Below are positions 6,725 to 15,029 of a stretch of 16,841 nt of DNA, one piece after another. The notes below the pieces were generated by a model, which had not been told where the DNA came from, searched no databases, and saw nothing but the letters and a program-made list of their open reading frames with translations. The translations under genes and the position numbers were made by a program. The DNA comes from an uncultured Clostridia bacterium (lineage in GTDB: Bacteria > Bacillota > Clostridia > TANB77 > CAG-508), in contig CAKPPO010000022.1 in NCBI GenBank assembly GCA_934177725.1, positions 1 through 16,841 on the forward strand, given 5' to 3'. Every line of letters starts with the position of its first letter. Positions within the stretch are counted from its first letter, which is position 1.

Positions 6725-6751
6725 ATTTTTTGTTTAAATTATTTCTCCATA

Positions 6752-6780
6752 AGAATATTATATTTCACAAAAAAAGTCAA
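6752..6780 (-). promoter_or_regulatory. Sigma-A-like promoter of ftsA-ftsZ
   Basis: On the minus strand -35 TTGACT (6780-6775), 17 nt and TATTCT (6757-6752) fit a vegetative promoter. Transcription would begin near 6745, about 35 nt before the TTG start of ftsA. The rest of the 6727-6959 gap is AT-rich and holds the phased repeat at 6796-6843. Confidence 0.5.
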
Positions 6781-6795
6781 TAGAAAATGTTATAT

Positions 6796-6843
6796 TTTTG
6801 TAATATTTTTGTAATAATTTTGTAATAATGTCTTCTTTTGTAA
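6796..6843 (-). repeat. Phased short repeat (four copies of TTACAAAA) upstream of the ftsA promoter
   Basis: Minus-strand copies of TTACAAAA occur at 6796-6803, 6807-6814, 6818-6825 and 6836-6843. The three nearest the promoter are spaced exactly 11 nt, about one helical turn, and end 15 nt before the -35. This could be curved UP-element-like DNA or an array of protein sites. Confidence 0.6.
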
Positions 6844-6959
6844 TTTTATGTAATCTGCTATAACTTTTCTATTGATTTTTTATATTTTTGGTTTATAGTA
6901 AAGTTCTTATATTTAAGCTCATATCTTTATAATATTCTTTATCTTACTTTGCATTTTTT

Positions 6960-7370
6960 CTATTGTTTATTACCATCATTCTCTTCGTTTACTTTTTTTA
7001 TGACAGCTTCTGCTTTTGCAACTATTTTTCTGTCTGTTATTTTTTCTACGTAATATCTTCTAATAGTTCCTAAATTATTAAACATTCTTCCTACAAACAC
7101 TACAACTGCTGCTAGGTATATATCTATATTTAATTTTTGGCCTAAATATGTAAGCGCCATAGCTAATATAGCATTTACAAAAAATCCTGAAACAAATATC
7201 TTCATATCAAAATTTTTCTTTAAGCTAGATGTAATTGCTCCAAATACTGAGTCTAATGCGGCAATAATTGCTATTGCTAAATAGCCTGAATATGTATATG
7301 GTATTGTAGGAATATTAACTCCTATTATGGCTCCTATAATACAACCAATAATTATAGCTATTAAAATCAT
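6960..7370 (-). CDS. sbp: Small basic protein Sbp (DUF1290 family membrane protein)
   Basis: This 136-residue integral membrane protein has about four hydrophobic helices (near residues 1-18, 28-47, 57-77 and 83-95) and a basic, charged C-terminus (IRRYYVEKITDRK). The core segments LAIAIIAALDSVFGAI and FVSGFFVNAILAMALTYLG match the DUF1290/Sbp family that sits in Bacillota division clusters between the DUF881 genes and ftsA. Its molecular role is not established. The ATG at 7370 overlaps the preceding TAA by one nucleotide. Its ribosome-binding site AAAGGAGG lies inside the end of that gene, indicating translational coupling. Confidence 0.9.
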   Translation of the reverse strand: MILIAIIIGCIIGAIIGVNIPTIPYTYSGYLAIAIIAALDSVFGAITSSLKKNFDMKIFVSGFFVNAILAMALTYLGQKLNIDIYLAAVVVFVGRMFNNLGTIRRYYVEKITDRKIVAKAEAVIKKVNEENDGNKQ

Positions 7371-8074
7371 TATTCTTCCTCCTTTGCATAATTTAATTGC
7401 ATTAATTTTTTTCTGCCATTATATGCATCTATTTTTACGTTTCTCTCTTTTGTCATTTTTACTGTTTTTCCAAGCTTTTGGTAACTATCTATAAATCCAT
7501 TTACTTTTAAGTTTAGCGCACTAGATAAATATGTTTGATTTCCTATTACTTTTACTACATAAGGAGAAACAATTCTATTTTCGTTTATTAGTATAAAATC
7601 ATTAACGTCTACAATTTCTGTCATGTTTAAAATTCTTTCATTATTTATAGAAATTGCTTCTGCACCTGCTAACTTTAATTCATTAACTAATGTTCTTAAA
7701 TCACTGCCTACTATAGATTTTTCATTATTATCTTCCAAAGTAATGATTACTCCTTCTCCTGTTACTGCTGTTTTTCCTACTAATAAATTAGTTTGTTCTA
7801 GTTCTTTGTCTATTAGTTCAGAGGCTTGTTCATTAGAATCTACTTTTTGTTGATATTCTGCTATTTTATTTTGTGTATCTGTTAATTTTTCTTCTACTTC
7901 TTCATATTTTGTTTTCCAACTTGCAAGCATTGATTGAAGTTCTGCTTCTCTCGCTTTTTCTATTCCTGTAATATCTGTTTCTTCGACAGTTTTAAATTGT
8001 GCAAACATTACAGCAACTAAAATAATACAAAGCCCACCTATACTAACAGCCATTATTATTTTATTCTTGTTCAA
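7370..8074 (-). CDS. ylxX: DUF881 family membrane-anchored protein, YlxX-like
   Basis: The N-terminus has one membrane helix (about residues 7-27), followed by a predicted coiled coil (about 38-95) and then an extracellular DUF881 domain. Typical family residues are DLRTLVNELKLAGAEAISIN and a later RIVSPYVVKVIG segment. The start is TTG 8074 with GAGGTG 7 nt upstream; the next in-frame ATG is seven codons later. It is a paralogue of the preceding gene (8090-8815), 15 nt away, with the same architecture. The order matches divIB-ylxW-ylxX-sbp of B. subtilis, which supports a role at the division site, but the function is unknown. At 234 residues it is normal for the family. Confidence 0.87.
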   Translation of the reverse strand: MNKNKIIMAVSIGGLCIILVAVMFAQFKTVEETDITGIEKAREAELQSMLASWKTKYEEVEEKLTDTQNKIAEYQQKVDSNEQASELIDKELEQTNLLVGKTAVTGEGVIITLEDNNEKSIVGSDLRTLVNELKLAGAEAISINNERILNMTEIVDVNDFILINENRIVSPYVVKVIGNQTYLSSALNLKVNGFIDSYQKLGKTVKMTKERNVKIDAYNGRKKLMQLNYAKEEE

Positions 8075-8089
8075 TAGTTCTCACCTCGA

Positions 8090-8815
8090 TTATTTTTGCA
8101 AATTCATATACTTTGATGAAATTGCACCCGTATATTTTGGTATTTCTACCTTGTTTAATTTTTTAATATTTACTACTATTCCATTTTCTTTTAGTTTTTC
8201 TATATATCCACCTGGTCTGTTTATTCCTGCTAAGCTTTCTGAAAGTCCGATTGCTTTGATTGTAAAAGGTGAAGTTATTCTTTCATCATTTACTTTTATT
8301 ACATTTCCTATACATGTTATAGCAGTCGTACTTACTAGCCTTTGTCCGTTTATAGAAATTGCTTCTGCACCTGCATTTTTTAGTTCATTTACTATTGCTC
8401 TTAAATCTGCATCATGTACTATATGAGCCGAAATATCGTCAAACACTCCTATACTTTCCCTTGTAGCATTTGGATCATCTTGTACAGTCATTTCTACACC
8501 TTGTCCTACCAAATTTGTTATTCCTAATAAATTGTTGTTTAATCTGATTTGTTCCTCTTTTTTTGAAGCATCAGTATCATTCTCTGTAGATTTCTCTCTT
8601 ATGTCTCCCAACTTTTTTTCTGCATTATCTAATTCACTAGATATATTATCATATTTTTCTTTCCATTTTAATACTTCATCCCTTAAACCATTTTCAGCTA
8701 AAGTCTGTGATACTGTAGAATTTGCATTTTTTATTGTATTTATTTGCATACATATTGCAATAGTAAGTATTAAGCAAACTATTCCTAAAGTTATAGCTAC
8801 TTTGCTCTTGTCCAT
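8090..8815 (-). CDS. ylxW: DUF881 family membrane-anchored protein, YlxW-like
   Basis: This 241-residue protein has a membrane helix at about residues 7-24, a predicted coiled coil (about 40-92) and a DUF881 domain with DLRAIVNELKNAGAEAISIN, RITSPFTIKAIG and a terminal strand region. It aligns with the downstream paralogue across the whole length, so the pair arose by tandem duplication. It carries an insertion (about residues 116-132, DDPNATRES and following) not present in the paralogue. ATG 8815 has AAGGAAGTG upstream. It is 16 nt after divIB and 15 nt before the next gene, so it is in the same operon. Confidence 0.87.
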   Translation of the reverse strand: MDKSKVAITLGIVCLILTIAICMQINTIKNANSTVSQTLAENGLRDEVLKWKEKYDNISSELDNAEKKLGDIREKSTENDTDASKKEEQIRLNNNLLGITNLVGQGVEMTVQDDPNATRESIGVFDDISAHIVHDADLRAIVNELKNAGAEAISINGQRLVSTTAITCIGNVIKVNDERITSPFTIKAIGLSESLAGINRPGGYIEKLKENGIVVNIKKLNKVEIPKYTGAISSKYMNLQK

Positions 8816-8831
8816 TTTTATTTCACTTCCT

Positions 8832-10001
8832 TTATACCCTTTCTCTAAAGATAGGGTTCTTTTTATTTAAATCAAAGTTTAGGAAAATTTCTCCTGGCTT
8901 TCCTTCTTCTTTTTCTAATATTGATTTTATCATTAGTATTTTTGTATTCATATTAGAACTATCGCCCAGATATGCCACCTTTTCCTCTGTTTCGAAAATC
9001 AATTTTATATTTTCTTTATTACTTATATCTATGCCTGTTATTATTGTGTAAATATCATTTACTTTAGCTAATTCTACAATTTTTGATATTACGGCTAATC
9101 TTTCTAAATCTTCTGTACATAGTCTATTTCCTACTGCAAAATTTGAAGTTTCAGTGACTTCCCCTTGTATAACAGGTAATGATATTTTTTCTGTTTTTAT
9201 TTCTAACATATATCCTTGTTTATCTATAACCACATAGCTTCCTGCATATTCTAGTAAATAAGCTGGTTCTCTTTCTTCTATTTCTATTAGAATAGTTGAA
9301 GGTAATTTTCTTGTAATTTTTACATCTTGTATGTATGCATTCTCTTTTATTTGTTTCCTTATTTTACTTTTACTTAGCTTGAAACTATTTTCTTCTATTT
9401 GAATTTTAGACAAACTTATTATTTCGTTTTTAGTTACAATTTTATTTCCATTTACTTCAATTGCTTTTATATTAAAAAGTGGCGAAAACATAGCACATAG
9501 TATAACTATTACAAATAGTATAAATAATAAACTAAATTTAATAATTTTCTTATTTCTGTTTCTTTGCCTTACTATTTTTTCTTGTTGTTCTGGTGTTATT
9601 TTGTTATTTATTTGTTTTTTGCTAGCTGGCTTTTTGCTAATTTTTTTCTTGCTTTTTTGATTTTTAGTATTTGTATTGTTAGCTTTACTATTTGTGCCAT
9701 TTATTATATTGCTATTCAATTTAGAAGTATTGTCTTTTGCATTATCTCTCTTTTTACTATTTGATTTTTTTGTATTGTTTTTTTTGTTATTTCTATTATT
9801 GGATTTTTTATTTGCAACTTGCTTCTTAGTTTCTTCTTTTCTTGTTACACCAATTATAATTTCATTATCAAAAGAAAATTTATCATTTTGTTCTGTTTTT
9901 ACTTTATCAACCTTTTTCTTTTTCATTTTAGACTTTGTTTTTTTATTATTTTCTTCGTTATAAAACATATCTAATTCTTGTTCTTTAGTTTTTCTCGCCA
10001 C
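8832..10001 (-). CDS. divIB: Division protein DivIB/FtsQ with an unusually long basic cytosolic tail
   Basis: DivIB/FtsQ is a bitopic divisome protein that links early and late division proteins. A single membrane helix lies at about residues 155-172. It is followed by a POTRA domain (FNIKAIEVNGNKIVTKNEI through KLPSTILIEIEEREPAYLL, about 176-248) and the beta domain (YVVIDKQGYML onward). The family usually has a short cytosolic tail of tens of residues. Here it is about 154 residues long, low in complexity and dominated by Lys, Asn and Ser, and the total is 389 residues against about 263 in B. subtilis. The start is GTG 10001 with AAGGTG 5 nt upstream. murA ends 16 nt before it and ylxW starts 16 nt after its stop. 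Confidence 0.92.
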   Translation of the reverse strand: MARKTKEQELDMFYNEENNKKTKSKMKKKKVDKVKTEQNDKFSFDNEIIIGVTRKEETKKQVANKKSNNRNNKKNNTKKSNSKKRDNAKDNTSKLNSNIINGTNSKANNTNTKNQKSKKKISKKPASKKQINNKITPEQQEKIVRQRNRNKKIIKFSLLFILFVIVILCAMFSPLFNIKAIEVNGNKIVTKNEIISLSKIQIEENSFKLSKSKIRKQIKENAYIQDVKITRKLPSTILIEIEEREPAYLLEYAGSYVVIDKQGYMLEIKTEKISLPVIQGEVTETSNFAVGNRLCTEDLERLAVISKIVELAKVNDIYTIITGIDISNKENIKLIFETEEKVAYLGDSSNMNTKILMIKSILEKEEGKPGEIFLNFDLNKKNPIFRERV

Positions 10002-10017
10002 TTTTACACCTTCTTTC

Positions 10018-11271
10018 TTAGGTATTTTTAAGTTTTATATTTGCTCCTAATCCTTTTAATTTTTGTTCTATTTTTTCATAGCCTCTTTGTATATATTCAA
10101 TGCCATTTATATATGTTGTTCCTTTAGTTGTAAGTGCTGCTAGTATTAATGCTGCTCCTCCTCGTAAATCATAGCTTTCTACTTTATTCGCATTTAATTT
10201 TCTTACTCCTTTTATAACTGCCATTTTTCCTTCTATTTGAATCTTGGCTCCCATTTTATTTAGTTCCATAGTATATTTGTATCTATTTTCAAAAATATTT
10301 TCTACTATAGTTGATGTTCCTTTTGCTATACTTAACATACTTCCAAATATTGATTGCATATCTGTTGGGAAACCTGGATATGGCATTGTTTTTATATCTA
10401 TTGCTTTTAATCTTTTTGGTGCTTCTATATAGATTTCTTTTTCACTTGCTTCTATTTTACACCCACATTCTTCTAATTTATGAATAATTGGTGTTATATG
10501 CTCTGGCTTTGCATTTAATAATTTTGCTTTTCCACCTGTAGCAGCTACCATACATAAATATGTACCCGCTTCTATTCTATCTGGCATTACTTTATAGCCT
10601 ACTTCTTTTAATGATTTAACTCCTGTTATTTTTATTAAATTTGTTCCGGCCCCTTCTATTTTAGCACCCATTTTGTTTAGAAATTTTGCTAAATCCTCTA
10701 TTTCAGGTTCCATTGCAGCATTGCTTATAGTTGTTACTCCTTCTGCTAATACTGTTGCTAATATAATATTTTCTGTTGCTCCTACACTTGGAAAATCTAG
10801 GTCTATTTCTGTTCCTATTATTTTATCACAACTGCAGTGTATAAATCCACCCTTTTCTTCAATATTTATTCCTAATTTTTTAAAAGCTGCCAAATGTAAG
10901 TCAATTGGCCTTGCTCCTATCTCACATCCACCTGGATATGAAAATGTCGCTTCTTTAAATCTACCAATTATCGCTCCTGCCATAATAACTGTGGATCTCA
11001 TTTGTCTCATCATGTCTTCTGGGATTTCTCTTTTATTCATTTGTTTTGTATCGATTTCTATTTTATCACGATTTTTCTTAACTTTGCAACCTAAAAGCCT
11101 TAAAATTTTTAATGTTATTTGTGTATCATGTATGTTTGGCACATTATATAGTTTTGTTTGTTTTCCACTTAATATAGTTCCCGCTATTATTGGAAGAGAA
11201 GCATTTTTTGAACCAGATATTGTGACTGTTCCTTCTAATCTTTTTCCCCCTTCTATTATGTAGTTTTGCAT
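10018..11271 (-). CDS. murA: UDP-N-acetylglucosamine 1-carboxyvinyltransferase MurA
   Basis: MurA transfers enolpyruvate from PEP to UDP-GlcNAc, the first committed step of peptidoglycan synthesis, in the cytosol. Conserved residues visible with this start are Lys22 (SGSKNA), the catalytic Cys116 in PGGCEIGARPIDLH, the FPTDMQ segment with the active-site Asp and DLRGGAAL near the C-terminus. The Cys means fosfomycin sensitivity would be expected for this enzyme. The start is ATG 11271 with GGGGAG 6 nt upstream, giving 417 residues. The open frame extends 25 codons upstream, but that part does not fit the family. It lies 16 nt before divIB and appears to lead the division block, since a terminator separates it from yqeK. 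Confidence 0.96.
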   Translation of the reverse strand: MQNYIIEGGKRLEGTVTISGSKNASLPIIAGTILSGKQTKLYNVPNIHDTQITLKILRLLGCKVKKNRDKIEIDTKQMNKREIPEDMMRQMRSTVIMAGAIIGRFKEATFSYPGGCEIGARPIDLHLAAFKKLGINIEEKGGFIHCSCDKIIGTEIDLDFPSVGATENIILATVLAEGVTTISNAAMEPEIEDLAKFLNKMGAKIEGAGTNLIKITGVKSLKEVGYKVMPDRIEAGTYLCMVAATGGKAKLLNAKPEHITPIIHKLEECGCKIEASEKEIYIEAPKRLKAIDIKTMPYPGFPTDMQSIFGSMLSIAKGTSTIVENIFENRYKYTMELNKMGAKIQIEGKMAVIKGVRKLNANKVESYDLRGGAALILAALTTKGTTYINGIEYIQRGYEKIEQKLKGLGANIKLKNT

Positions 11272-11334
11272 GTTTTTCTCCCCTTTCTTATGAGTTATTT
11301 TGCTATATATTATGTTGCATTTAAAGAAAGAGTG

Positions 11335-11373
11335 AAAAATAGACATTTATAATTTTTTAGGTTATAAATGTCT
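11335..11373 (-). terminator. Terminator after yqeK
   Basis: A perfect 12-bp inverted repeat (arms 11341-11352 and 11362-11373, 9-nt loop) is followed on the minus strand by TTTTT. It lies 24 nt beyond the yqeK stop and 63 nt upstream of the murA start codon, so murA needs its own promoter. I could not identify that promoter with confidence in 11272-11340. Confidence 0.8.
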
Positions 11374-11397
11374 GTTTTATTAATATTTAATTATTTA

Positions 11398-11973
11398 TTA
11401 TTTTATTTCTTCTATTATTTCATTTCTTACATTTATTGTATTTGGATGAAGTATATCCATATTTTTTATTGCTTTTGGTATAGTATAATCATCTGCTATC
11501 CAAAGTATTGCTTCATCTAATCCTTTTTCTTTTATAATATTTCTTATAACATCGGCTTTATCCTTTGGTCTTGTTCTTTCCTCTACTTTATCTGCTAAAA
11601 ATATTATTTTTTCAAAAGTTGTCATATTGGTAATCCCTGTAGTATGATAATATATTGCTCTACACATTTCATCTGTAAATCCATATTTTTTCTTTACTAT
11701 GTCTGCTCCTATTATTCCATGTAATACACTTGTGCACATTTTATCATCTTTGCTTAATTCTATATTATTTTCTTCTGCATATTTATAATATTCCTCTATT
11801 GTCATTTCTTTCGCAATATCATGTGCAAGCGCTGTTAATGCTGATTTTTCTTCATCTTCTCCATATGTTTTTGCAAGTTCTATTGCTTTTTCCATTGCAC
11901 CTATTGAATGAATGTATCTTTTTTCACTTAATATTTGTTTTAAATCTTCTTTTATTTTTTCTATATTTTCCAT
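11398..11973 (-). CDS. yqeK: YqeK-type HD-domain hydrolase (predicted diadenosine tetraphosphatase)
   Basis: This 191-residue HD-superfamily protein matches YqeK, shown in several Bacillota to hydrolyse Ap4A symmetrically to two ADP. The metal-binding pattern is complete: His22, His51-Asp52 (LAHDIAK), His85 (LHG), His110 (YYHTTG) and Asp128 (LADKVEERTRP). YqeK is often encoded beside the NAD-synthesis gene nadD. Here nadD is not adjacent; the upstream neighbour is a patatin-like phospholipase 48 nt away, probably in the same transcript. ATG 11973 has AGAGGA about 10 nt upstream. It is the last gene before a terminator. Confidence 0.88.
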   Translation of the reverse strand: MENIEKIKEDLKQILSEKRYIHSIGAMEKAIELAKTYGEDEEKSALTALAHDIAKEMTIEEYYKYAEENNIELSKDDKMCTSVLHGIIGADIVKKKYGFTDEMCRAIYYHTTGITNMTTFEKIIFLADKVEERTRPKDKADVIRNIIKEKGLDEAILWIADDYTIPKAIKNMDILHPNTINVRNEIIEEIK

Positions 11974-12021
11974 TTATGTATTTTCCTCTTTCATATTAAT
12001 TAGATTTTTATTTTACTTGAT

Positions 12022-12858
12022 CTATTCATTTAGCATTTTCTTAACTTCATTTATTTTAGTTAGCATTGTTATATATCCTGCATTATAGCAATAATCTATT
12101 TTTTTCATATCAAATACACTTGCTTCTGATACATCTAAATCTACTACCAAATCACTTGCATGTAATGCTTCTTGACTTCTTGCTTCAAATAATAAATCTA
12201 TAGATTTAAATGCTATTTCATATATATTTTTTGGATCATAATTTAGAGCTGTTGCAAATTTTAATGTTAATACTTTATCTACTCCCAATTTTTTTACTTC
12301 ATCTGCAGGAACATTATCTAATATTCCCCCATCTACAAATTTGTGCCCTTTATACATGCATGGTGCAAACACTCCTGGGTAACTACTACTTGCTCTAGCG
12401 GCTTTACTAATTGGTGCATCTTTTATGTAATAATCTCCTTCTATATCTCTATTTGTAAATACATATTTTTTGCACTCTACTATGTCTACTGTAGGTATTG
12501 CTATTGGCATTTCTATATCTTTTATATTTTTATATCCTTTTTCTTTAGCACATTCATCTATTGCTATCTCTATATTTTCACCTGAAAGTAGCCCCTCTCC
12601 TAATAACCTTTTTGATGTTTTTAAGTTGCCTGCAAAATATCTTGCATCTGCTTTCATTATTCCCTTTGCAAAATATTTGAATATTTCTAACATCTTTTCT
12701 GTTGAGTAACCCATTGCATATAAACTTGAAACAATACTTCCTATACTTGTTCCTGCTACTGCATCTATTTTTATTCCATTTTCTTCTAATGCCTTTATTG
12801 CACCTATATGTGCAGCACCTTTTACTCCTCCACCTGCTAACGCTAAACCTAACTTCAT
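12022..12858 (-). CDS. Patatin-like phospholipase (RssA-type serine hydrolase)
   Basis: This patatin-family acyl hydrolase has a Ser-Asp dyad. The oxyanion motif GGGVKG is at residues 9-14, the nucleophile elbow GTSIG has Ser38, and the second catalytic residue is Asp176 in VDGGILDN. At 278 residues it is the bare catalytic domain, with no signal peptide or membrane segment, so it is probably cytosolic or membrane-peripheral. The family cleaves fatty acyl groups from lipids; the actual substrate cannot be read from the sequence. ATG 12858 has TAGGAG 9 nt upstream. The 144-nt gap to topB shows no certain promoter or terminator. Confidence 0.92.
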   Translation of the reverse strand: MKLGLALAGGGVKGAAHIGAIKALEENGIKIDAVAGTSIGSIVSSLYAMGYSTEKMLEIFKYFAKGIMKADARYFAGNLKTSKRLLGEGLLSGENIEIAIDECAKEKGYKNIKDIEMPIAIPTVDIVECKKYVFTNRDIEGDYYIKDAPISKAARASSSYPGVFAPCMYKGHKFVDGGILDNVPADEVKKLGVDKVLTLKFATALNYDPKNIYEIAFKSIDLLFEARSQEALHASDLVVDLDVSEASVFDMKKIDYCYNAGYITMLTKINEVKKMLNE

Positions 12859-13002
12859 TTTATATCACTCCTATTTTTTTAATAATTATTATAAACTTAT
12901 TCTATATATATTTTCTTCAGCTTATATTTTATATAATTCTTTTGATTTTAAACATTATCTCTAGTTGTGTTCTTTTTTCAATTTCGAATCATCCTAATTG
13001 TG

Positions 13003-14964
13003 CTAATATTTCACAACAAGTTTATCGAATTTTCCATTTATATATGCCTCCAATTTTTGCATAAATTCCTGTGAACCTATTTCTTTTTTAGCTACCATGT
13101 CTAATCCTTTTTCCCAACTTGCTGTTAGTTTTGGATTCAACATGTCTGGCATAGAAGATAATACCACATCATAAATTACTTCTCCTTTTTTTGTTGGAGT
13201 TATTATTTGTGTCTTATTATTTATTTGTATATATGCTATTTTTTCTAGTTTTTTTATAATTTCTGCTCTTGTTGCACTTGTTCCTATTCCTGCACCTTTT
13301 ATTTGTTCTCTTAATTCTTCATCTTCTATTAATTTTCCTGCATTCTCCATTGCTAATATCATTGAACCTGAATTATATCTTGTTGGAGGATTTGTTTCAG
13401 ATTCTTTAGTTTCATAATTTATAACATTTATTTCTTGACCTTTTTTCAAATTGTTTAAAATATCTAAATTATTTGCTTCTTCCTTTTCATCTTCTTGCTT
13501 GTTTTCCACATTTTCTTCTTCATTTGTGGATTTCTTTTCTCTATTTTTTGGTTTTAATACATCTAAATATCCTGTTTTTGTACAAACTTTTCCATTTGCA
13601 CTAAATTTTTCTTCTTCTACTTTTATTGTTACAGATATTTTGTTAAACTCTGCTTCTGGATAAAATATTGCTAAAAATCTTTTTACTATTAGTTTATATA
13701 CTTCTTTGTGTAAATCTTTTAATTTATCGTAATTTTCAAAACCTTGTCCTGTTGGAATTATTGCATAATGGTCTGTTATTTTGCTATCATTTACATACTT
13801 TGTTTTTACTAAATCTGTAGAATATTTTTCTTCTGACATTTGCTTTAAGTATCCCTGCACTTCCTCATCTTTAAAGCCTTTTGCTAAACCATTTAAGTTT
13901 TTAGAAATGACTTTTGCAACTGCTGTAGATATAACTCTAGCATCTGTTCTTGGATATGTAACTAATTTTTGCTCATATAGATTTTGTATTATTTCTAGTG
14001 TTTCATCTGGCTTTATTTTAAAACGTTTTGTACATTCATTTTGTACTTCTGCTAAATTAAACAATAATGGTGCCTTTTCTTTTTGTTTTTGTTTTTTAAC
14101 TTCTTCTACAACTGCTTTTTTATCTTTTAGACTTACTATAAATTCCTTTGCATCTTCTATTTTTTTGAATCCTGAATCATTGTATAGTTTTGGTGATTCA
14201 TACATTTTAGACTTTTCATTTACTTTCCACTCTGCATTGAAATTTGCTTTTTCTTCTCCAAAGTTTCCTACTATTTTATAAAATGGTGTTTTTACAAAGT
14301 TTCTAATTTCTCTTTCTCTCGATACTACCATTCCTAAAACACATGTCATTACACGACCAACAGAAATAGAAGCTCTTTCTTCCTCTATTTCTTTTGCCAC
14401 TCTTCTTCCATATATTATAGAAAGTAATCTTGAAAAATTAATTCCTATTAAATAATCTTCTTTTGCTCTTAAATATGCTGAATCTGACAAGCTATCATAT
14501 TCTGACTGGTCTTTTGCTTCTTTTATTCCTCTTAAGATTTCCTCCTCTGTTTGTGAATCTATCCAAACTCTTTTTATTTTTGCATTTGGATTTGGTTTCG
14601 CCATCATAAATACTAATCTTTGTATGTATTCTCCTTCACGTCCAGAGTCTCCTGCATTATAAATTTCTTCTACATCTTGCCTTTGTAATAGTGATTTTAC
14701 TATATTAAATTGTTTCTCTACATTTTTTATAATTTCATATTTCCACTCTTTTGGAATAAATGGAAGTGTATCTAGTCTCCATACTTTTAAGTTTTCATCA
14801 TATTTTTCAGGATAAGACATTGTAACTAAGTGACCTACACACCATGTTATAATCCACTCTTCTGATTCTAAGTATCCATCTTTTCTTGTTGTATTTATTT
14901 TTAATGCTTTTGAAAATTCCATAGCCACAGATGGCTTTTCTGTAATCAATAATTTTTTTGGCAT
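13003..14964 (-). CDS. topB: DNA topoisomerase III (type IA)
   Basis: This type IA topoisomerase breaks one strand through a 5'-phosphotyrosine and resolves entangled or recombining DNA. The TOPRIM domain covers about residues 3-140, with LLITEKPSVA (Glu9) and AGDSGREGE (Asp106 to Glu112). The active-site Tyr337 lies in VTYPRTDAR. Further conserved segments are GAGIGTSATRAEIIKKL and the final LTASWEKGL. An acidic, low-complexity stretch (about residues 487-510) interrupts the C-terminal half. There is no zinc-finger tail; 653 residues is slightly short for the family. The start is ATG 14964 with AAAGGA 8 nt upstream, rather than an in-frame ATG at 14973 that overlaps the ribosome-binding site. 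A strong hairpin precedes it. Confidence 0.95.
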   Translation of the reverse strand: MPKKLLITEKPSVAMEFSKALKINTTRKDGYLESEEWIITWCVGHLVTMSYPEKYDENLKVWRLDTLPFIPKEWKYEIIKNVEKQFNIVKSLLQRQDVEEIYNAGDSGREGEYIQRLVFMMAKPNPNAKIKRVWIDSQTEEEILRGIKEAKDQSEYDSLSDSAYLRAKEDYLIGINFSRLLSIIYGRRVAKEIEEERASISVGRVMTCVLGMVVSREREIRNFVKTPFYKIVGNFGEEKANFNAEWKVNEKSKMYESPKLYNDSGFKKIEDAKEFIVSLKDKKAVVEEVKKQKQKEKAPLLFNLAEVQNECTKRFKIKPDETLEIIQNLYEQKLVTYPRTDARVISTAVAKVISKNLNGLAKGFKDEEVQGYLKQMSEEKYSTDLVKTKYVNDSKITDHYAIIPTGQGFENYDKLKDLHKEVYKLIVKRFLAIFYPEAEFNKISVTIKVEEEKFSANGKVCTKTGYLDVLKPKNREKKSTNEEENVENKQEDEKEEANNLDILNNLKKGQEINVINYETKESETNPPTRYNSGSMILAMENAGKLIEDEELREQIKGAGIGTSATRAEIIKKLEKIAYIQINNKTQIITPTKKGEVIYDVVLSSMPDMLNPKLTASWEKGLDMVAKKEIGSQEFMQKLEAYINGKFDKLVVKY

Positions 14965-14990
14965 TTTTAACATCCTTTGCTATTACAAAT

Positions 14991-15021
14991 TGTGTGCCAA
15001 AAGCTTTTCTGTTGGCACACA
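14991..15021 (-). promoter_or_regulatory. Perfect 10-bp hairpin in the topB leader
   Basis: Arms 14991-15000 (TGTGTGCCAA) and 15012-15021 (TTGGCACACA) flank an 11-nt loop. The stem is richer in G+C than the surroundings. On the minus strand only ATTTGTAAT follows, a poor T-run, so it is a weak terminator or an attenuator or mRNA structure. It lies between the stop of the upstream gene (15030) and the topB ribosome-binding site (about 14980-14973). Confidence 0.65.
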
Positions 15022-15029
15022 TATTAATT

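Noticed and set aside
6757..6780. Perfect TATAAT downstream of TTGACT before ftsA
   Set aside because: The spacing is only 12 nt; the weaker TATTCT at 17 nt is a better -10 for that -35.
11272..11346. Longer murA reading frame with 25 extra N-terminal codons
   Set aside because: The extra part does not match the family, overlaps the region after the yqeK terminator and has no ribosome-binding site; ATG 11271 has one.
1828..14281. Many plus-strand open frames of 60-196 codons opposite the annotated genes
   Set aside because: They lie antisense to genes with clear family matches, are rich in Phe, Leu, Ser and Ile from reversed AT-rich codons, and lack start signals.
14629..14658. TOPRIM motif of topB reads DSGREGE instead of DxDREGE
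   Set aside because: As far as I recall, topoisomerase III proteins of Bacillota often have this Gly variant, so it is not evidence of an inactive enzyme.
14807..15022. A 71-codon minus-strand open frame overlapping the 5' end of topB
   Set aside because: It is a different frame of the topB coding region, starts inside the hairpin arm, has no ribosome-binding site and does not resemble a known protein.
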